A program made the translations under genes and the position numbers. The notes under the pieces were generated by a model. The model did not search any database. It saw only the letters and a program-made list of their open reading frames with translations, and had not been told where the DNA came from. Positions 1-7,706 of a stretch of DNA of 64,000 nt are shown piece after piece. The stretch lies in assembly GCF_000802965.1 (NCBI RefSeq), contig NZ_JSAK01000036.1, forward strand, positions 37,154-101,153. Direction: 5' to 3'. This DNA is from Pseudomonas fluorescens. Lineage in GTDB: Bacteria; Pseudomonadota; Gammaproteobacteria; Pseudomonadales; Pseudomonadaceae. Numbering within the stretch: the first letter of the stretch is position 1; the number at the start of each line of letters is the position of its first letter.

Positions 1-156
1 CATCGCGAACAGCACGCGCCGGTGCACGGGCTTCAAGCCATCGCGCGCATCCGGCAGTGCCCGCCCGACAATTACGCTCATCGCGTAGTCGAGGTAGGAC
101 TGCTTCAGCTCGTCTTCGATATTGACCGGGAGGATTTCTTTGGCCAGTTCGCCCAT
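1..156 (-). CDS. gyrA: DNA gyrase subunit A, N-terminal fragment (runs off left edge)
   Basis: Only the first 52 codons are in the window. They read MGELAKEILPVNIEDELKQS and then the conserved stretch with GRALPDARDGLKPVHRR, the start of the breakage-reunion domain of type II topoisomerase subunit A. The active-site Tyr lies outside. GyrA with GyrB introduces negative supercoils using ATP. An AAGGA stretch lies about 12 bases before the ATG. In P. aeruginosa gyrA is followed by this same order of mtnA, mtaD and ubiG on the other side, which supports the call. Confidence 0.97.
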   Translation of the reverse strand, partial: MGELAKEILPVNIEDELKQSYLDYAMSVIVGRALPDARDGLKPVHRRVLFAM

Positions 157-579
157 GAGAAGCCTGATTCCTTTTTCTGGTGAAACTTCGTCACATCCAT
201 ATGGGACGAACGAAGCTCGCCGCTGCAGGCTGAGTGCCATGCACCGACTTACGACAAATCAACGAGTTATGCCATGGATCTGCGCAGTAAAGGTCGCCCC
301 TTGGGGCAACCTTGGAAACCGCCGGATGTTATCACAAGAGCCGCCACGCACCTATCCCCCAGATGCGCATGGAGCATAGTTAGTTGACCGGTGACAGGCT
401 TGACGGGGATCTGAGAGGCTCAGAGCCTGATTGATTGAAGAATTTCAGACTGAATTGGGCTTATTCATTGCTTTGTAGGACCTCATCGCGGGCAAGCCCG
501 CTCCCACAGGGTCCTGTTGCGCTAACAAAACTTGTGGGAGCGGGCTTGCCCGCGATGGCAATTCGGCAGAAACCGAAAA
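157..579. other. Intergenic region between gyrA and mtnA
   Basis: This 423-base stretch holds the leader and presumably the promoter of gyrA (leftward), which I could not resolve into convincing -35/-10 boxes. It also holds a REP pair (485-556) close to the 3' end of mtnA. No credible small gene is seen; the short open frames here overlap the repeat or lack ribosome binding sites. Confidence 0.6.
485..556. repeat. REP pair, CGCGGGCAAGCCCGCTCC type
   Basis: Two inverted copies of a palindromic unit with core CGGGCAAGCCCG followed by CTCCCACA (485-508) and its reverse complement (532-556), separated by a short AT-containing loop. This is the classic fluorescent-Pseudomonas REP doublet. It lies just past the 3' end of mtnA. 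Confidence 0.85.
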
Positions 580-1656
580 TCAATGCAGGCGCTTGCGGCA
601 CATCAACTGCGCCATTTTCGCGGTATCCGGGCGCTCGACGATGCCTTTTTCTGTAACGATCGCATCGATCAAGTCGGCCGGGGTCACGTCGAACACCGGG
701 TTGAACGCTTCGACATCAGCCCCGACCCGCTTGCCACCCACTTCCAGCAATTCGCGACCATCACGCTCTTCAATCGGGATGTCGTCGCCACTGGCCAGGT
801 TCATGTCGATGGTCGAACTCGGCGCCACCACCATGAAACGCACGCCGTGATGCATGGCGTTGACCGCCAGTTGATAGGTGCCGATTTTGTTCGCCACGTC
901 ACCATTGGCGGTGATCCGGTCTGCGCCAACGATGACCCAGGTAGGGCCTTTGGTCTTCATGATATGCGCTGCCGCGGAATCGACATTGAGGGTCACAGGA
1001 ATGCCTTCGTTGGCCAGCTCCCACGCGGTCAGTCGCGAGCCCTGCAACCATGGACGGGTTTCGTCGACATAGACGCGCTCGACCATGCCTTCAATGAAAG
1101 CACCACGAATCACCCCCAGCGCCGTGCCGAAACCACCGGTGGCCAGCGCGCCAGTGTTGCAGTGGGTCAGGATCGCCTGGGCGTTGCCCTGATGCTTGCG
1201 GATCAGATCCACACCCAGTTGCGCCATGGTCAGGTTGGCCTCCCGATCACTTTCATGAATGGCGATCGCCTCCGCCTCCAGCGCCACCAGCGGATCGGCA
1301 TTTTCTTTCAGTCGATCGAGCCGGTCGTGCATGCGACCCAGCGCCCAGAACAGGTTGACTGCAGTGGGGCGGGAATCGGCGAGCAGCATGAAGTCCTCTT
1401 CCAGCGCCGCGTACCAGTCGCCACCTTCGGCCAGACGGGCACGGGCTGCCAAGACGATGCCATAGGCCGCACTGATACCAATCGCCGGAGCACCGCGCAC
1501 CACCATCGAACGAATGGCCTCGGCCACGCCAGCCGCGCTGGTGTAGGCAATCCAGGTTTCTTCGAACGGCAAAATACGCTGATCCAGCAGGTACAGGGCG
1601 CCATCACGCCAATCGATGGCCTTCACTTTCTCCGCAGCCAACAGTCGATCGCGCAT
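580..1656 (-). CDS. mtnA: S-methyl-5-thioribose-1-phosphate isomerase
   Basis: 358 residues, the usual size of the family. MtnA converts 5-methylthioribose-1-phosphate to the ribulose isomer in methionine salvage. The family signature is present: THCNTGALATGG with the catalytic Cys (C166) and GADRITANGDVANKIGT with the catalytic Asp (D246). An upstream in-frame ATG at 1674 would add six residues; I chose 1656 (MRDRLLAAEK) because it matches the usual family N-terminus. The divergently transcribed mtaD begins about 100 bases away, so the two salvage genes share one promoter region. Cytoplasmic enzyme. Confidence 0.95.
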   Translation of the reverse strand: MRDRLLAAEKVKAIDWRDGALYLLDQRILPFEETWIAYTSAAGVAEAIRSMVVRGAPAIGISAAYGIVLAARARLAEGGDWYAALEEDFMLLADSRPTAVNLFWALGRMHDRLDRLKENADPLVALEAEAIAIHESDREANLTMAQLGVDLIRKHQGNAQAILTHCNTGALATGGFGTALGVIRGAFIEGMVERVYVDETRPWLQGSRLTAWELANEGIPVTLNVDSAAAHIMKTKGPTWVIVGADRITANGDVANKIGTYQLAVNAMHHGVRFMVVAPSSTIDMNLASGDDIPIEERDGRELLEVGGKRVGADVEAFNPVFDVTPADLIDAIVTEKGIVERPDTAKMAQLMCRKRLH

Positions 1657-1764
1657 CCCACACCCCGCACTCATGAACAAAAGCCGCCGATTATAGCGAT
1701 CCCCCCGCGAAGACGCTCGGGTATACTTCGCCATCCTTTACAAAAGCACTGGAACCAATCCTCG

Positions 1765-3096
1765 ATGCCGAACACTGCCGCTGCGCTCGACCTGTTATTG
1801 CTGCCAACCTGGCTGGTACCCGTCGAACCCGCTGGCGTTGTCCTCAAGGATCATGCCTTGGGCATCCGCGACGGGCGCATCGCATTCATCGGGCCACGCT
1901 CCGCCGCCCTGAAGCTTAACGCAACCGAAGTCCGCGAACTGCCGGACATGTTGCTCAGCCCGGGCCTGATCAACGCCCATGGGCATGCGGCGATGACGCT
2001 GTTTCGTGGCCTTGCCGATGACTTGCCACTAATGACCTGGCTGGAAAATCACATCTGGCCAGCCGAAGCCAAGTGGGTCGACGAAGCCTTTGTGCGCGAC
2101 GGCACCGACCTGGCGATCGCCGAACAGCTCAAAGGTGGCATCACCTGCTTCTCTGACATGTATTTCTTCCCGAAGGTTGCCAGCGAACGCGTGCACAACA
2201 GCGGCATTCGCGCGCAGATTGCAATCCCGATCCTCGATTTCCCGATTCCGGGTGCCGCCACCGCGGACGAAGCCATTCGTCAGGGCGTGGAATTGTTTGG
2301 CGATCTCAAGCACCACGAACGCATCAAAGTCACCTTCGGCCCCCACGCACCCTATACCGTGCGCGATGAAAACCTGGAAAAAATCCGGGTGATCGCCGAA
2401 GAACTGGACGCGTCGATCCACATGCACGTGCACGAAACCGCCTTTGAAGTGCAGCAGTCGGTCGAACAACGCGGCGAGCGCCCGTTGGCCCGACTCGCGC
2501 GTCTCGGCATGCTGGGGCCGCGTTTCCAGGCCGTTCATATGACCCAGATCAGCGAGGAAGACCTGGCGCTGCTGGTAGAAAGCAACACCAATGTGATTCA
2601 TTGCCCGGAGTCGAACCTGAAGCTGGCCAGTGGTTTCTGCCCGGTGGAGCGCCTGTGGCAGGCTGGCGTGAATGTCGCCGTCGGCACTGATGGCGCCGCC
2701 AGCAATAATGACCTGGACCTGCTCGGCGAAACTCGCACCGCCGCCCTGCTAGCCAAAGCGGTTGCGGGCTCGGCCACCGCGCTGGATGCCCATCGCGCCC
2801 TGCGCATGGCCACCCTCAATGGCGCCCGTGCGTTCGGAATCGAAGCAGAGGTTGGCTCGCTGGAAGTCGGCAAAGCGGCCGACATCGTGGCATTCGATCT
2901 CTCCGGCCTGGCTCAGCAACCGGTCTACGACCCGGTTTCGCAGCTTATCTACGCCACCGGTCGAGACTGCGTAAAACACCTCTGGGTCGCCGGTAAACAA
3001 TTGCTCGACGATCGGCGCCTGACGCGCCTGGATGAAGAACAACTGGTCACCACCGCCAAGGCCTGGGGCCAACGCATAAGCGGCCGCACCGAATAG
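1765..3096 (+). CDS. mtaD: 5-methylthioadenosine/S-adenosylhomocysteine deaminase (TRZ/ATZ family)
   Basis: 443-residue amidohydrolase. The N-terminal metal motif NAHGHAAMTLFRGLADD, the central MHVHE histidines and the C-terminal GTDGAASNNDLDL mark the TRZ/ATZ/cytosine-deaminase superfamily. In Pseudomonas this gene (PA3170 type) deaminates methylthioadenosine to methylthioinosine, the first step of the inosine-type MTA salvage route. It faces mtnA across a short divergent promoter region and is followed after 59 bases by ubiG. The reading frame is open much further upstream, but that extension is antisense to mtnA and is not coding; the start is the ATG giving MPNTAAALDLLLLP. Confidence 0.93.
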   Translation: MPNTAAALDLLLLPTWLVPVEPAGVVLKDHALGIRDGRIAFIGPRSAALKLNATEVRELPDMLLSPGLINAHGHAAMTLFRGLADDLPLMTWLENHIWPAEAKWVDEAFVRDGTDLAIAEQLKGGITCFSDMYFFPKVASERVHNSGIRAQIAIPILDFPIPGAATADEAIRQGVELFGDLKHHERIKVTFGPHAPYTVRDENLEKIRVIAEELDASIHMHVHETAFEVQQSVEQRGERPLARLARLGMLGPRFQAVHMTQISEEDLALLVESNTNVIHCPESNLKLASGFCPVERLWQAGVNVAVGTDGAASNNDLDLLGETRTAALLAKAVAGSATALDAHRALRMATLNGARAFGIEAEVGSLEVGKAADIVAFDLSGLAQQPVYDPVSQLIYATGRDCVKHLWVAGKQLLDDRRLTRLDEEQLVTTAKAWGQRISGRTE

Positions 3097-3155
3097 TGAG
3101 TCCCCCGGACTCACCGCCGGGGCAACAGGATTTTTCAAGTTTTAGAGGACTGAAC

Positions 3156-3854
3156 ATGAGCAACGTCGACTACGCCGAAATCGCCAAATTCGAAGCCCTG
3201 GCCCACCGCTGGTGGGACCGCGAAAGCGAGTTCAAACCACTGCACGACATCAACCCGCTGCGGGTCAACTGGATTGACGAACGGGTCAACCTGGCCGGCA
3301 AGAAAGTCCTCGACGTCGGTTGCGGCGGCGGCATTCTCAGCGAAGCCATGGCCCAACGCGGCGCGACCGTAACCGGCATCGACATGGGCGAAGCGCCGCT
3401 GGCGGTCGCGCAGTTGCATCAGCTGGAATCCGGAGTCAACGTCGAATACCGGCAGATCACCGCCGAAGCCCTGGCCGAAGAAATGCCCGAGCAGTTCGAC
3501 GTGGTCACCTGCCTTGAAATGCTCGAACACGTACCGGACCCGTCCTCGGTAATCCGCGCCTGCTTCAAAATGGTCAAGCCGGGCGGCCAGGTGTTCTTCT
3601 CCACCATCAACCGCAACCCGAAGGCGTACCTGTTCGCCATCGTCGGCGCCGAATACATCATGAAGTTGTTGCCGCGCGGCACTCACGACTTCAAGAAATT
3701 CATCCGTCCTTCCGAACTCGGTGCCTGGAGCCGCATGGCCGGCCTGACCGTCAAGGACATCATCGGCCTGACCTACAACCCGCTGACCAAGCACTACAAA
3801 CTGGCGTCCGATGTGGACGTCAACTACATGATCCAGACCCTGCGCGAGGAGTAA
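3156..3854 (+). CDS. ubiG: Ubiquinone biosynthesis O-methyltransferase
   Basis: 232 residues, family length. UbiG performs both O-methylation steps of ubiquinone synthesis using S-adenosylmethionine. The class I methyltransferase motif is VLDVGCGGGILSEAMA, followed by the acidic GIDMGE strand and the EMLEHVPDP post-motif. The start (MSNVDYAEIAKFEALAHRWW) is preceded by AGAGGA. The ATG-TAA frame ends four bases before mupP, so the two are probably cotranscribed. It acts on membrane-bound quinone precursors from the cytoplasmic side. Confidence 0.96.
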   Translation: MSNVDYAEIAKFEALAHRWWDRESEFKPLHDINPLRVNWIDERVNLAGKKVLDVGCGGGILSEAMAQRGATVTGIDMGEAPLAVAQLHQLESGVNVEYRQITAEALAEEMPEQFDVVTCLEMLEHVPDPSSVIRACFKMVKPGGQVFFSTINRNPKAYLFAIVGAEYIMKLLPRGTHDFKKFIRPSELGAWSRMAGLTVKDIIGLTYNPLTKHYKLASDVDVNYMIQTLREE

Positions 3855-3858
3855 GCCG

Positions 3859-4530
3859 ATGCGTATCAGAGCAGTTCTTTTCGACATGGACGGCACCCTG
3901 CTCGACACCGCGCCGGACTTCATTGCGATCTGTCAGGCGATGCGTGCCGAGCGCGGCTTGCCGCCGATCAACGACAAACACATTCGCGACGAGATCTCCG
4001 GCGGCGCCAAGGCGATGGTCGCGGCGACCTTCTCCATGGACCCGGAATCGCCGGGGTTCGAGGAACTGCGCCTGGAGTTCCTGGAGCGCTACCTCGTCGG
4101 CTGTGCGGTGCACAGCAAGCTGTTCGACGGCATGGCTGAGTTGCTCGCCGACATCGAGAAGGCCAACCTGATCTGGGGCGTGGTCACCAACAAACCGCTG
4201 CGCTTCGCCGAGCCGATCATGCAGCAGCTGGGACTGGCCGAGCGTTCGGCGCTGCTGATCTGCCCGGATCACGTGAAGAACAGCAAACCGGACCCGGAGC
4301 CTTTGATTCTCGCCTGCAAGATGCTCGACCTCGACCCGGCCAGCGTGCTGTTCGTGGGCGATGACTTGCGCGATATCGAATCGGGTCGCGATGCCGGGAC
4401 CAAGACTGCGGCGGTGACTTTCGGCTACATCCACCCGGATGACAACCCGCGGCACTGGGGTGCGGATGTGGTGGTCGATCATCCGCTGGAGTTGCGCAAG
4501 GTGCTCGATAGCGCGCTCTGCAGCTGCTGA
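3859..4530 (+). CDS. mupP: N-acetylmuramic acid 6-phosphate phosphatase (HAD family)
   Basis: 223-residue HAD hydrolase. The DxD nucleophile motif FDMDGTLLDTAPD (D9 and D11), a Thr in VVTNKP, the Lys of NSKPDPEP and the acidic GDDLRDIES motif are all present. In Pseudomonas the gene immediately downstream of ubiG (PA3172) was shown to be MupP, which dephosphorylates MurNAc-6-phosphate in the peptidoglycan recycling bypass that avoids de novo UDP-MurNAc synthesis and confers intrinsic fosfomycin resistance. Annotation pipelines often call it phosphoglycolate phosphatase; gene order favours MupP. Translationally close to ubiG (four-base gap). Confidence 0.9.
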   Translation: MRIRAVLFDMDGTLLDTAPDFIAICQAMRAERGLPPINDKHIRDEISGGAKAMVAATFSMDPESPGFEELRLEFLERYLVGCAVHSKLFDGMAELLADIEKANLIWGVVTNKPLRFAEPIMQQLGLAERSALLICPDHVKNSKPDPEPLILACKMLDLDPASVLFVGDDLRDIESGRDAGTKTAAVTFGYIHPDDNPRHWGADVVVDHPLELRKVLDSALCSC

Positions 4531-4544
4531 TCACGACGGCGCTT

Positions 4545-4665
4545 TTGTGGCGAGGGAGCTTGCTCCCGCTGGGCTGCGAAGCGGCCCCTCTCTGACAGGC
4601 ATACCGCATTTGCAGGTTTCACGATTGCTTCGCAATCGAGCGGGAGCAAGCTCCCTCGCCACAAG
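4545..4665. repeat. REP pair, GTGGCGAGGGAGCTTGCTCCCGC type
   Basis: Inverted pair: GTGGCGAGGGAGCTTGCTCC at the left and its reverse complement ending CTCCCTCGCCACAA at the right, with a loop that itself contains GATTGCTTCGCAATC, a perfect small hairpin. Lies between mupP and the SDR gene. Confidence 0.85.
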
Positions 4666-4701
4666 TGCGATGCCTGACTACTGAATTGTTGTGAGGTTTT
4701 T

Positions 4702-5442
4702 ATGTTTGATTATTCCGCACGCCCCGATCTGCTCAAGGACCGGGTCATCCTGGTCACCGGTGCCGGCCGTGGCATCGGTGCTGCCGCCGCAAAAACCTAC
4801 GCCGCCCACGGTGCCACCGTGCTGTTACTGGGTAAGACCGAAGCCAACCTGACCCAGGTCTACGACGAAATCGAAGCCGCCGGCCACCCGCAACCGGCCG
4901 TGATCCCGTTCAACCTCGAAACCGCCCTGCCCCATCAATATGATGAGCTGGCGGCGATGATCGAAACCGAATTCGGCCATCTCGACGGCTTGCTGCACAA
5001 CGCCTCGATCATCGGTCCGCGCACACCGATCGAGCAGTTGTCTGGCGAAAACTTCATGCGCGTGATGCAAGTCAACGTCAACGCCATGTTCATGCTCACC
5101 AGCACCCTGTTGCCACTGCTCAAGTTGTCCCAGGACGCCTCGGTTGTATTCACGTCGAGTAGCGTGGGCCGCAAGGGTCGTGCGTATTGGGGCGCGTATG
5201 GCGTCTCCAAATTCGCCACCGAAGGCCTGATGCAAACCCTGGCCGACGAAGTCGAGACCGTGGCACCGGTGCGCTCCAACAGCATCAACCCGGGGGCGAC
5301 TCGCACCAGCATGCGCGCCCAGGCGTATCCGGGTGAAAACCCGCTGAACAACCCGACGCCAGAGGAAATCATGCCGGTCTACCTGTATCTGATGGGCCCG
5401 GACAGCACCGGTATTAACGGGCAGGCGTTCAACGCGCAATAA
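4702..5442 (+). CDS. yciK: YciK-type short-chain dehydrogenase
   Basis: 246 residues. The SDR cofactor motif TGAGRGIG occupies residues 19-26, NAS lies near residue 100, and the catalytic YxxxK is Y166/K170. The N-terminus MFDYSARPDLLKDRVILVTG and the end INGQAFNAQ are typical of the YciK subgroup, which sits downstream of the ubiG/mupP pair in P. aeruginosa (PA3173). The physiological substrate is not known. GAGG before the ATG sets the start. Separated from mupP by a REP pair, so it may have its own promoter. Confidence 0.88.
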   Translation: MFDYSARPDLLKDRVILVTGAGRGIGAAAAKTYAAHGATVLLLGKTEANLTQVYDEIEAAGHPQPAVIPFNLETALPHQYDELAAMIETEFGHLDGLLHNASIIGPRTPIEQLSGENFMRVMQVNVNAMFMLTSTLLPLLKLSQDASVVFTSSSVGRKGRAYWGAYGVSKFATEGLMQTLADEVETVAPVRSNSINPGATRTSMRAQAYPGENPLNNPTPEEIMPVYLYLMGPDSTGINGQAFNAQ

Positions 5443-5454
5443 TACCGTGCGTCG

Positions 5455-5492
5455 CTTATGTGCCGCGCCGACGTCCCGTCGCGGCGCATAAG
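5455..5492 (+). terminator. Hairpin after yciK (possible terminator)
   Basis: Stem CTTATGTGCCGCG pairs with CGCGGCGCATAAG (12 pairs and one G.U) around a 12-base loop. There is no T tract, so Rho-independent function is uncertain; it could instead protect the mRNA end. Confidence 0.45.
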
Positions 5493-5674
5493 GCGCCCAA
5501 GGTTCTCAGCCAAATAACGTCGCAAGAATTCGCCCGCCACTTCCAGAAGTCGCCAACCTACTGATTTAAAACCATTTTATTTAAATTGAATCGTTTGGCA
5601 TGACTTTCGCTCTACATGCATTCAGAACATGCAGGGCGAAAGCAGCGGCGACAGGAATGAACTGGGCAGTTACA

Positions 5675-5704
5675 AAACTTGTACAAAGCAGATTAAACTT
5701 GTAC
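5675..5704. promoter_or_regulatory. Tandem AAACTTGTAC repeats, candidate operator
   Basis: Two exact copies of AAACTTGTAC start 20 bases apart, about 100 bases before the cyclase start. The first copy continues as AAAG, making the near-palindrome CTTGTACAAA. Spacing of about two helical turns suggests cooperative binding by a regulator that I cannot name. Confidence 0.4.
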
Positions 5705-5801
5705 GAAATGTCCTAGGGACTGACGGATCAGTACGACGCGCTGCCCAAAGCCGCTCTCACCCAGCTTGTAAGACAGCTTACTGCTCAAGGGCGCACGCCA
5801 T

Positions 5802-6728
5802 ATGAAATCACCTCCCCAGACCAACGCAATTGATTTCGATAGCGCCAAATTGCAACGCCTGGGCTTTGGTCAGCAGCAACCCACTCTGGAAAGGCCGATC
5901 AGTCTCGCGCAATTGCGCCAGCAACTCAGCATGCAACTGCAAACCAGCCTCGAGCCACAACGCATACTCGGTTTGTTCTACCGCGAAGTTCAACGACTTG
6001 TTCCCCTCGACGCCTTGAGTTACCAGCACAAGAGCAGCGACTTACGCCTGGAATTCGGCCACCGCGGTCACCACTCGATCAGCTACAGCCTCAGCCATGA
6101 AGGCGAACATCTGGGCGAATTGGTGTTCCGCCGCAACCAACCTTTCAGCGAGCAAGAACAGGGCTACCTCGAATCACTGCTGGCCTCGCTGCTGTACCCG
6201 ATGCGCAACACCCTGCTCTACCGCGTCGCCACCCAAAGCGCATTGCGCGACCCGCTGACCGACACCGGCAACCGCATCGCCATGGACCAGACGCTGACGC
6301 GGGAAATCGAACTGTCACGGCGTCATCTGCAACCCTTGTCGCTGCTGATGCTGGACATCGATCATTTCAAGCAGATCAACGACACCCACGGACACAGTGC
6401 CGGCGACGACGTTCTCAAGGCTGTTGCCGCCTCGATCAAAAACCAGTTGCGTAATGTGGATATGGTGTTTCGCTTTGGTGGCGAAGAGTTTTTGATCCTG
6501 CTGTCCAACACCAGCCGGGAAGCAGCGGCCCTCGTCGGTGAGCGACTGCGGAATGCGGCGCAAACCGAGGAATATGTTGCGGATGGTCGCTCGATCGAGC
6601 TGACCGTGAGCCTGGGCTGTTCAACGCTTCTGCCAGGCGAGTCTGCCGAGAGTTTGTTGCGACGGGCCGACAATGCGTTGTATGTCGCCAAGCGCGAGGG
6701 GCGAAACCGGTTGGCGATGGCCGGCTGA
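5802..6728 (+). CDS. Diguanylate cyclase (GGDEF domain protein)
   Basis: 308 residues. The C-terminal half is a complete GGDEF domain: DPLTDTGNR, LDIDHFKQINDTHGH, and active-site GGEEF at 226-230 with an intact product-inhibition site RNVD at 217-220. It should make cyclic di-GMP from two GTP and be feedback-inhibited. The N-terminal ~140 residues have no motif I recognise with certainty (possibly GAF-like) and no membrane segment, so it is probably a soluble cytoplasmic sensor. It corresponds by position to PA3177. AAGGG lies about 12 bases before the ATG. Confidence 0.9.
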   Translation: MKSPPQTNAIDFDSAKLQRLGFGQQQPTLERPISLAQLRQQLSMQLQTSLEPQRILGLFYREVQRLVPLDALSYQHKSSDLRLEFGHRGHHSISYSLSHEGEHLGELVFRRNQPFSEQEQGYLESLLASLLYPMRNTLLYRVATQSALRDPLTDTGNRIAMDQTLTREIELSRRHLQPLSLLMLDIDHFKQINDTHGHSAGDDVLKAVAASIKNQLRNVDMVFRFGGEEFLILLSNTSREAAALVGERLRNAAQTEEYVADGRSIELTVSLGCSTLLPGESAESLLRRADNALYVAKREGRNRLAMAG

Positions 6729-6752
6729 ATATCTGGCGATGCCGCATAACCA

Positions 6753-6843
6753 ATGTGGGAGCGAGCCTGCTCGCGATAGCGATTCATCATTCAACGTTGA
6801 TGTTGTCTGACGCTCCGCTTTCGCGAGCAAGCTCGCTCCCACA
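6753..6843. repeat. REP pair, TGTGGGAGCGAGCCTGCTCGC type
   Basis: TGTGGGAGCGAGCCTGCTCG and its inverted partner CGAGCAAGCTCGCTCCCACA flank a loop. Located between two convergent genes (the cyclase and the TenA-like gene). Confidence 0.85.
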
Positions 6844-6865
6844 GTTTTATTGCGTGTAACTCAGA

Positions 6866-7660
6866 TTAACCTTCAGCCAGTGCCAACCGCTCGCGGGCTA
6901 CCGGCGTTCTGTCCGCGTGTTCCAGCTGCATGCAGCGCTCCAGGAACAGGAACATGTAGTCATAGCTTTTGCACACCGCCGAACGCAACTCGTCCTGCAA
7001 AGACTTGCTCGGATTCATCCCCGCCAGGGTGCAGATGATTTCCAGCGCTTCCCATGGATGGGCGTCGTCGTACTGGGCGTGCATCTTCAGCCACTTCATC
7101 GCGCGTTTGCGATCCTCTTCCGGGAACGCTGCGGCATATACGCCACTGGAGCAAACCAGCGCCGACCATTCTCCGGTCGCACCTTCGATGGCGTAGTTGG
7201 TGGCAGCAATGGCCACGATCAGCGAATCCGCCGAACTGGTGTGCCAGCACCAATGGCTCAAGGCGTGAAGCTCAGGGGCTACCTGTTGCGCTTGCAGATC
7301 TTCCAGGGTGACGCCATGAGCTCGGCTCCAGTTCACCCAGTAATCGGCGTGGTTCAATTCGACACGAATGTTGCGCATCAGCCAGCGACGCGCCATGTCT
7401 TCGCCAGGGTGCCGGGCAAAACGGGTCTTGGTCAGGTTTTGTGCCATGTATAACGCGAACTGTTCGACTACCGGCCAGCCACCGATGAGGTAGTGGCGCA
7501 TAGTCTTTGCACTGAGCTTGTTGTCACGCATGCGCTGATACAGTTCGTGTTCGACAACCCGGCGCTTACTCTCGCTGCAATCCTGGATCAGGCGCTGGGC
7601 CCATGCGGGATAACTTGCGGCTTCCATGAGTGGTCCGGTTCGGTTGAATGTGTCGATCAC
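6866..7660 (-). CDS. TenA-like / heme-oxygenase-fold diiron family protein
   Basis: 264 residues with the all-helical pattern of the TenA_E/PqqC/heme-oxygenase-like diiron superfamily. Metal-ligand type motifs can be seen: EHELYQRM, HPGEDMARRWLMRN, VELNHADYW, NYAIEGATGEW and HAQYDDAHPWEALE. Pipelines usually call it a TenA family regulator or an iron-containing redox enzyme; its reaction is unknown. It corresponds to PA3178 by its place beside the PA3177-type cyclase. The start is a GTG (MIDTFNRTGP) preceded by AGGAG seven bases away; an ATG eleven codons in is possible but has no comparable Shine-Dalgarno. Confidence 0.8.
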   Translation of the reverse strand: MIDTFNRTGPLMEAASYPAWAQRLIQDCSESKRRVVEHELYQRMRDNKLSAKTMRHYLIGGWPVVEQFALYMAQNLTKTRFARHPGEDMARRWLMRNIRVELNHADYWVNWSRAHGVTLEDLQAQQVAPELHALSHWCWHTSSADSLIVAIAATNYAIEGATGEWSALVCSSGVYAAAFPEEDRKRAMKWLKMHAQYDDAHPWEALEIICTLAGMNPSKSLQDELRSAVCKSYDYMFLFLERCMQLEHADRTPVARERLALAEG

Positions 7661-7706
7661 TGTCGGGCTCCTTTTGATTGTGATTGTTTTGGATCAGCGA
7701 GAGATT

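Larger units (their letters stand above)
5443..5801. other. Intergenic region upstream of the diguanylate cyclase gene
   Basis: 359 bases. It begins with a strong hairpin (5455-5492) after the SDR stop and continues into an AT-rich stretch with two identical AAACTTGTAC repeats (5675-5684 and 5695-5704), a likely control region for the rightward cyclase gene. No small gene seen. Confidence 0.6.

Noticed and set aside
532..1764. Long rightward open frame joined to mtaD
   Set aside because: Antisense to mtnA, lacks any motif, and has a proper start for mtaD downstream.
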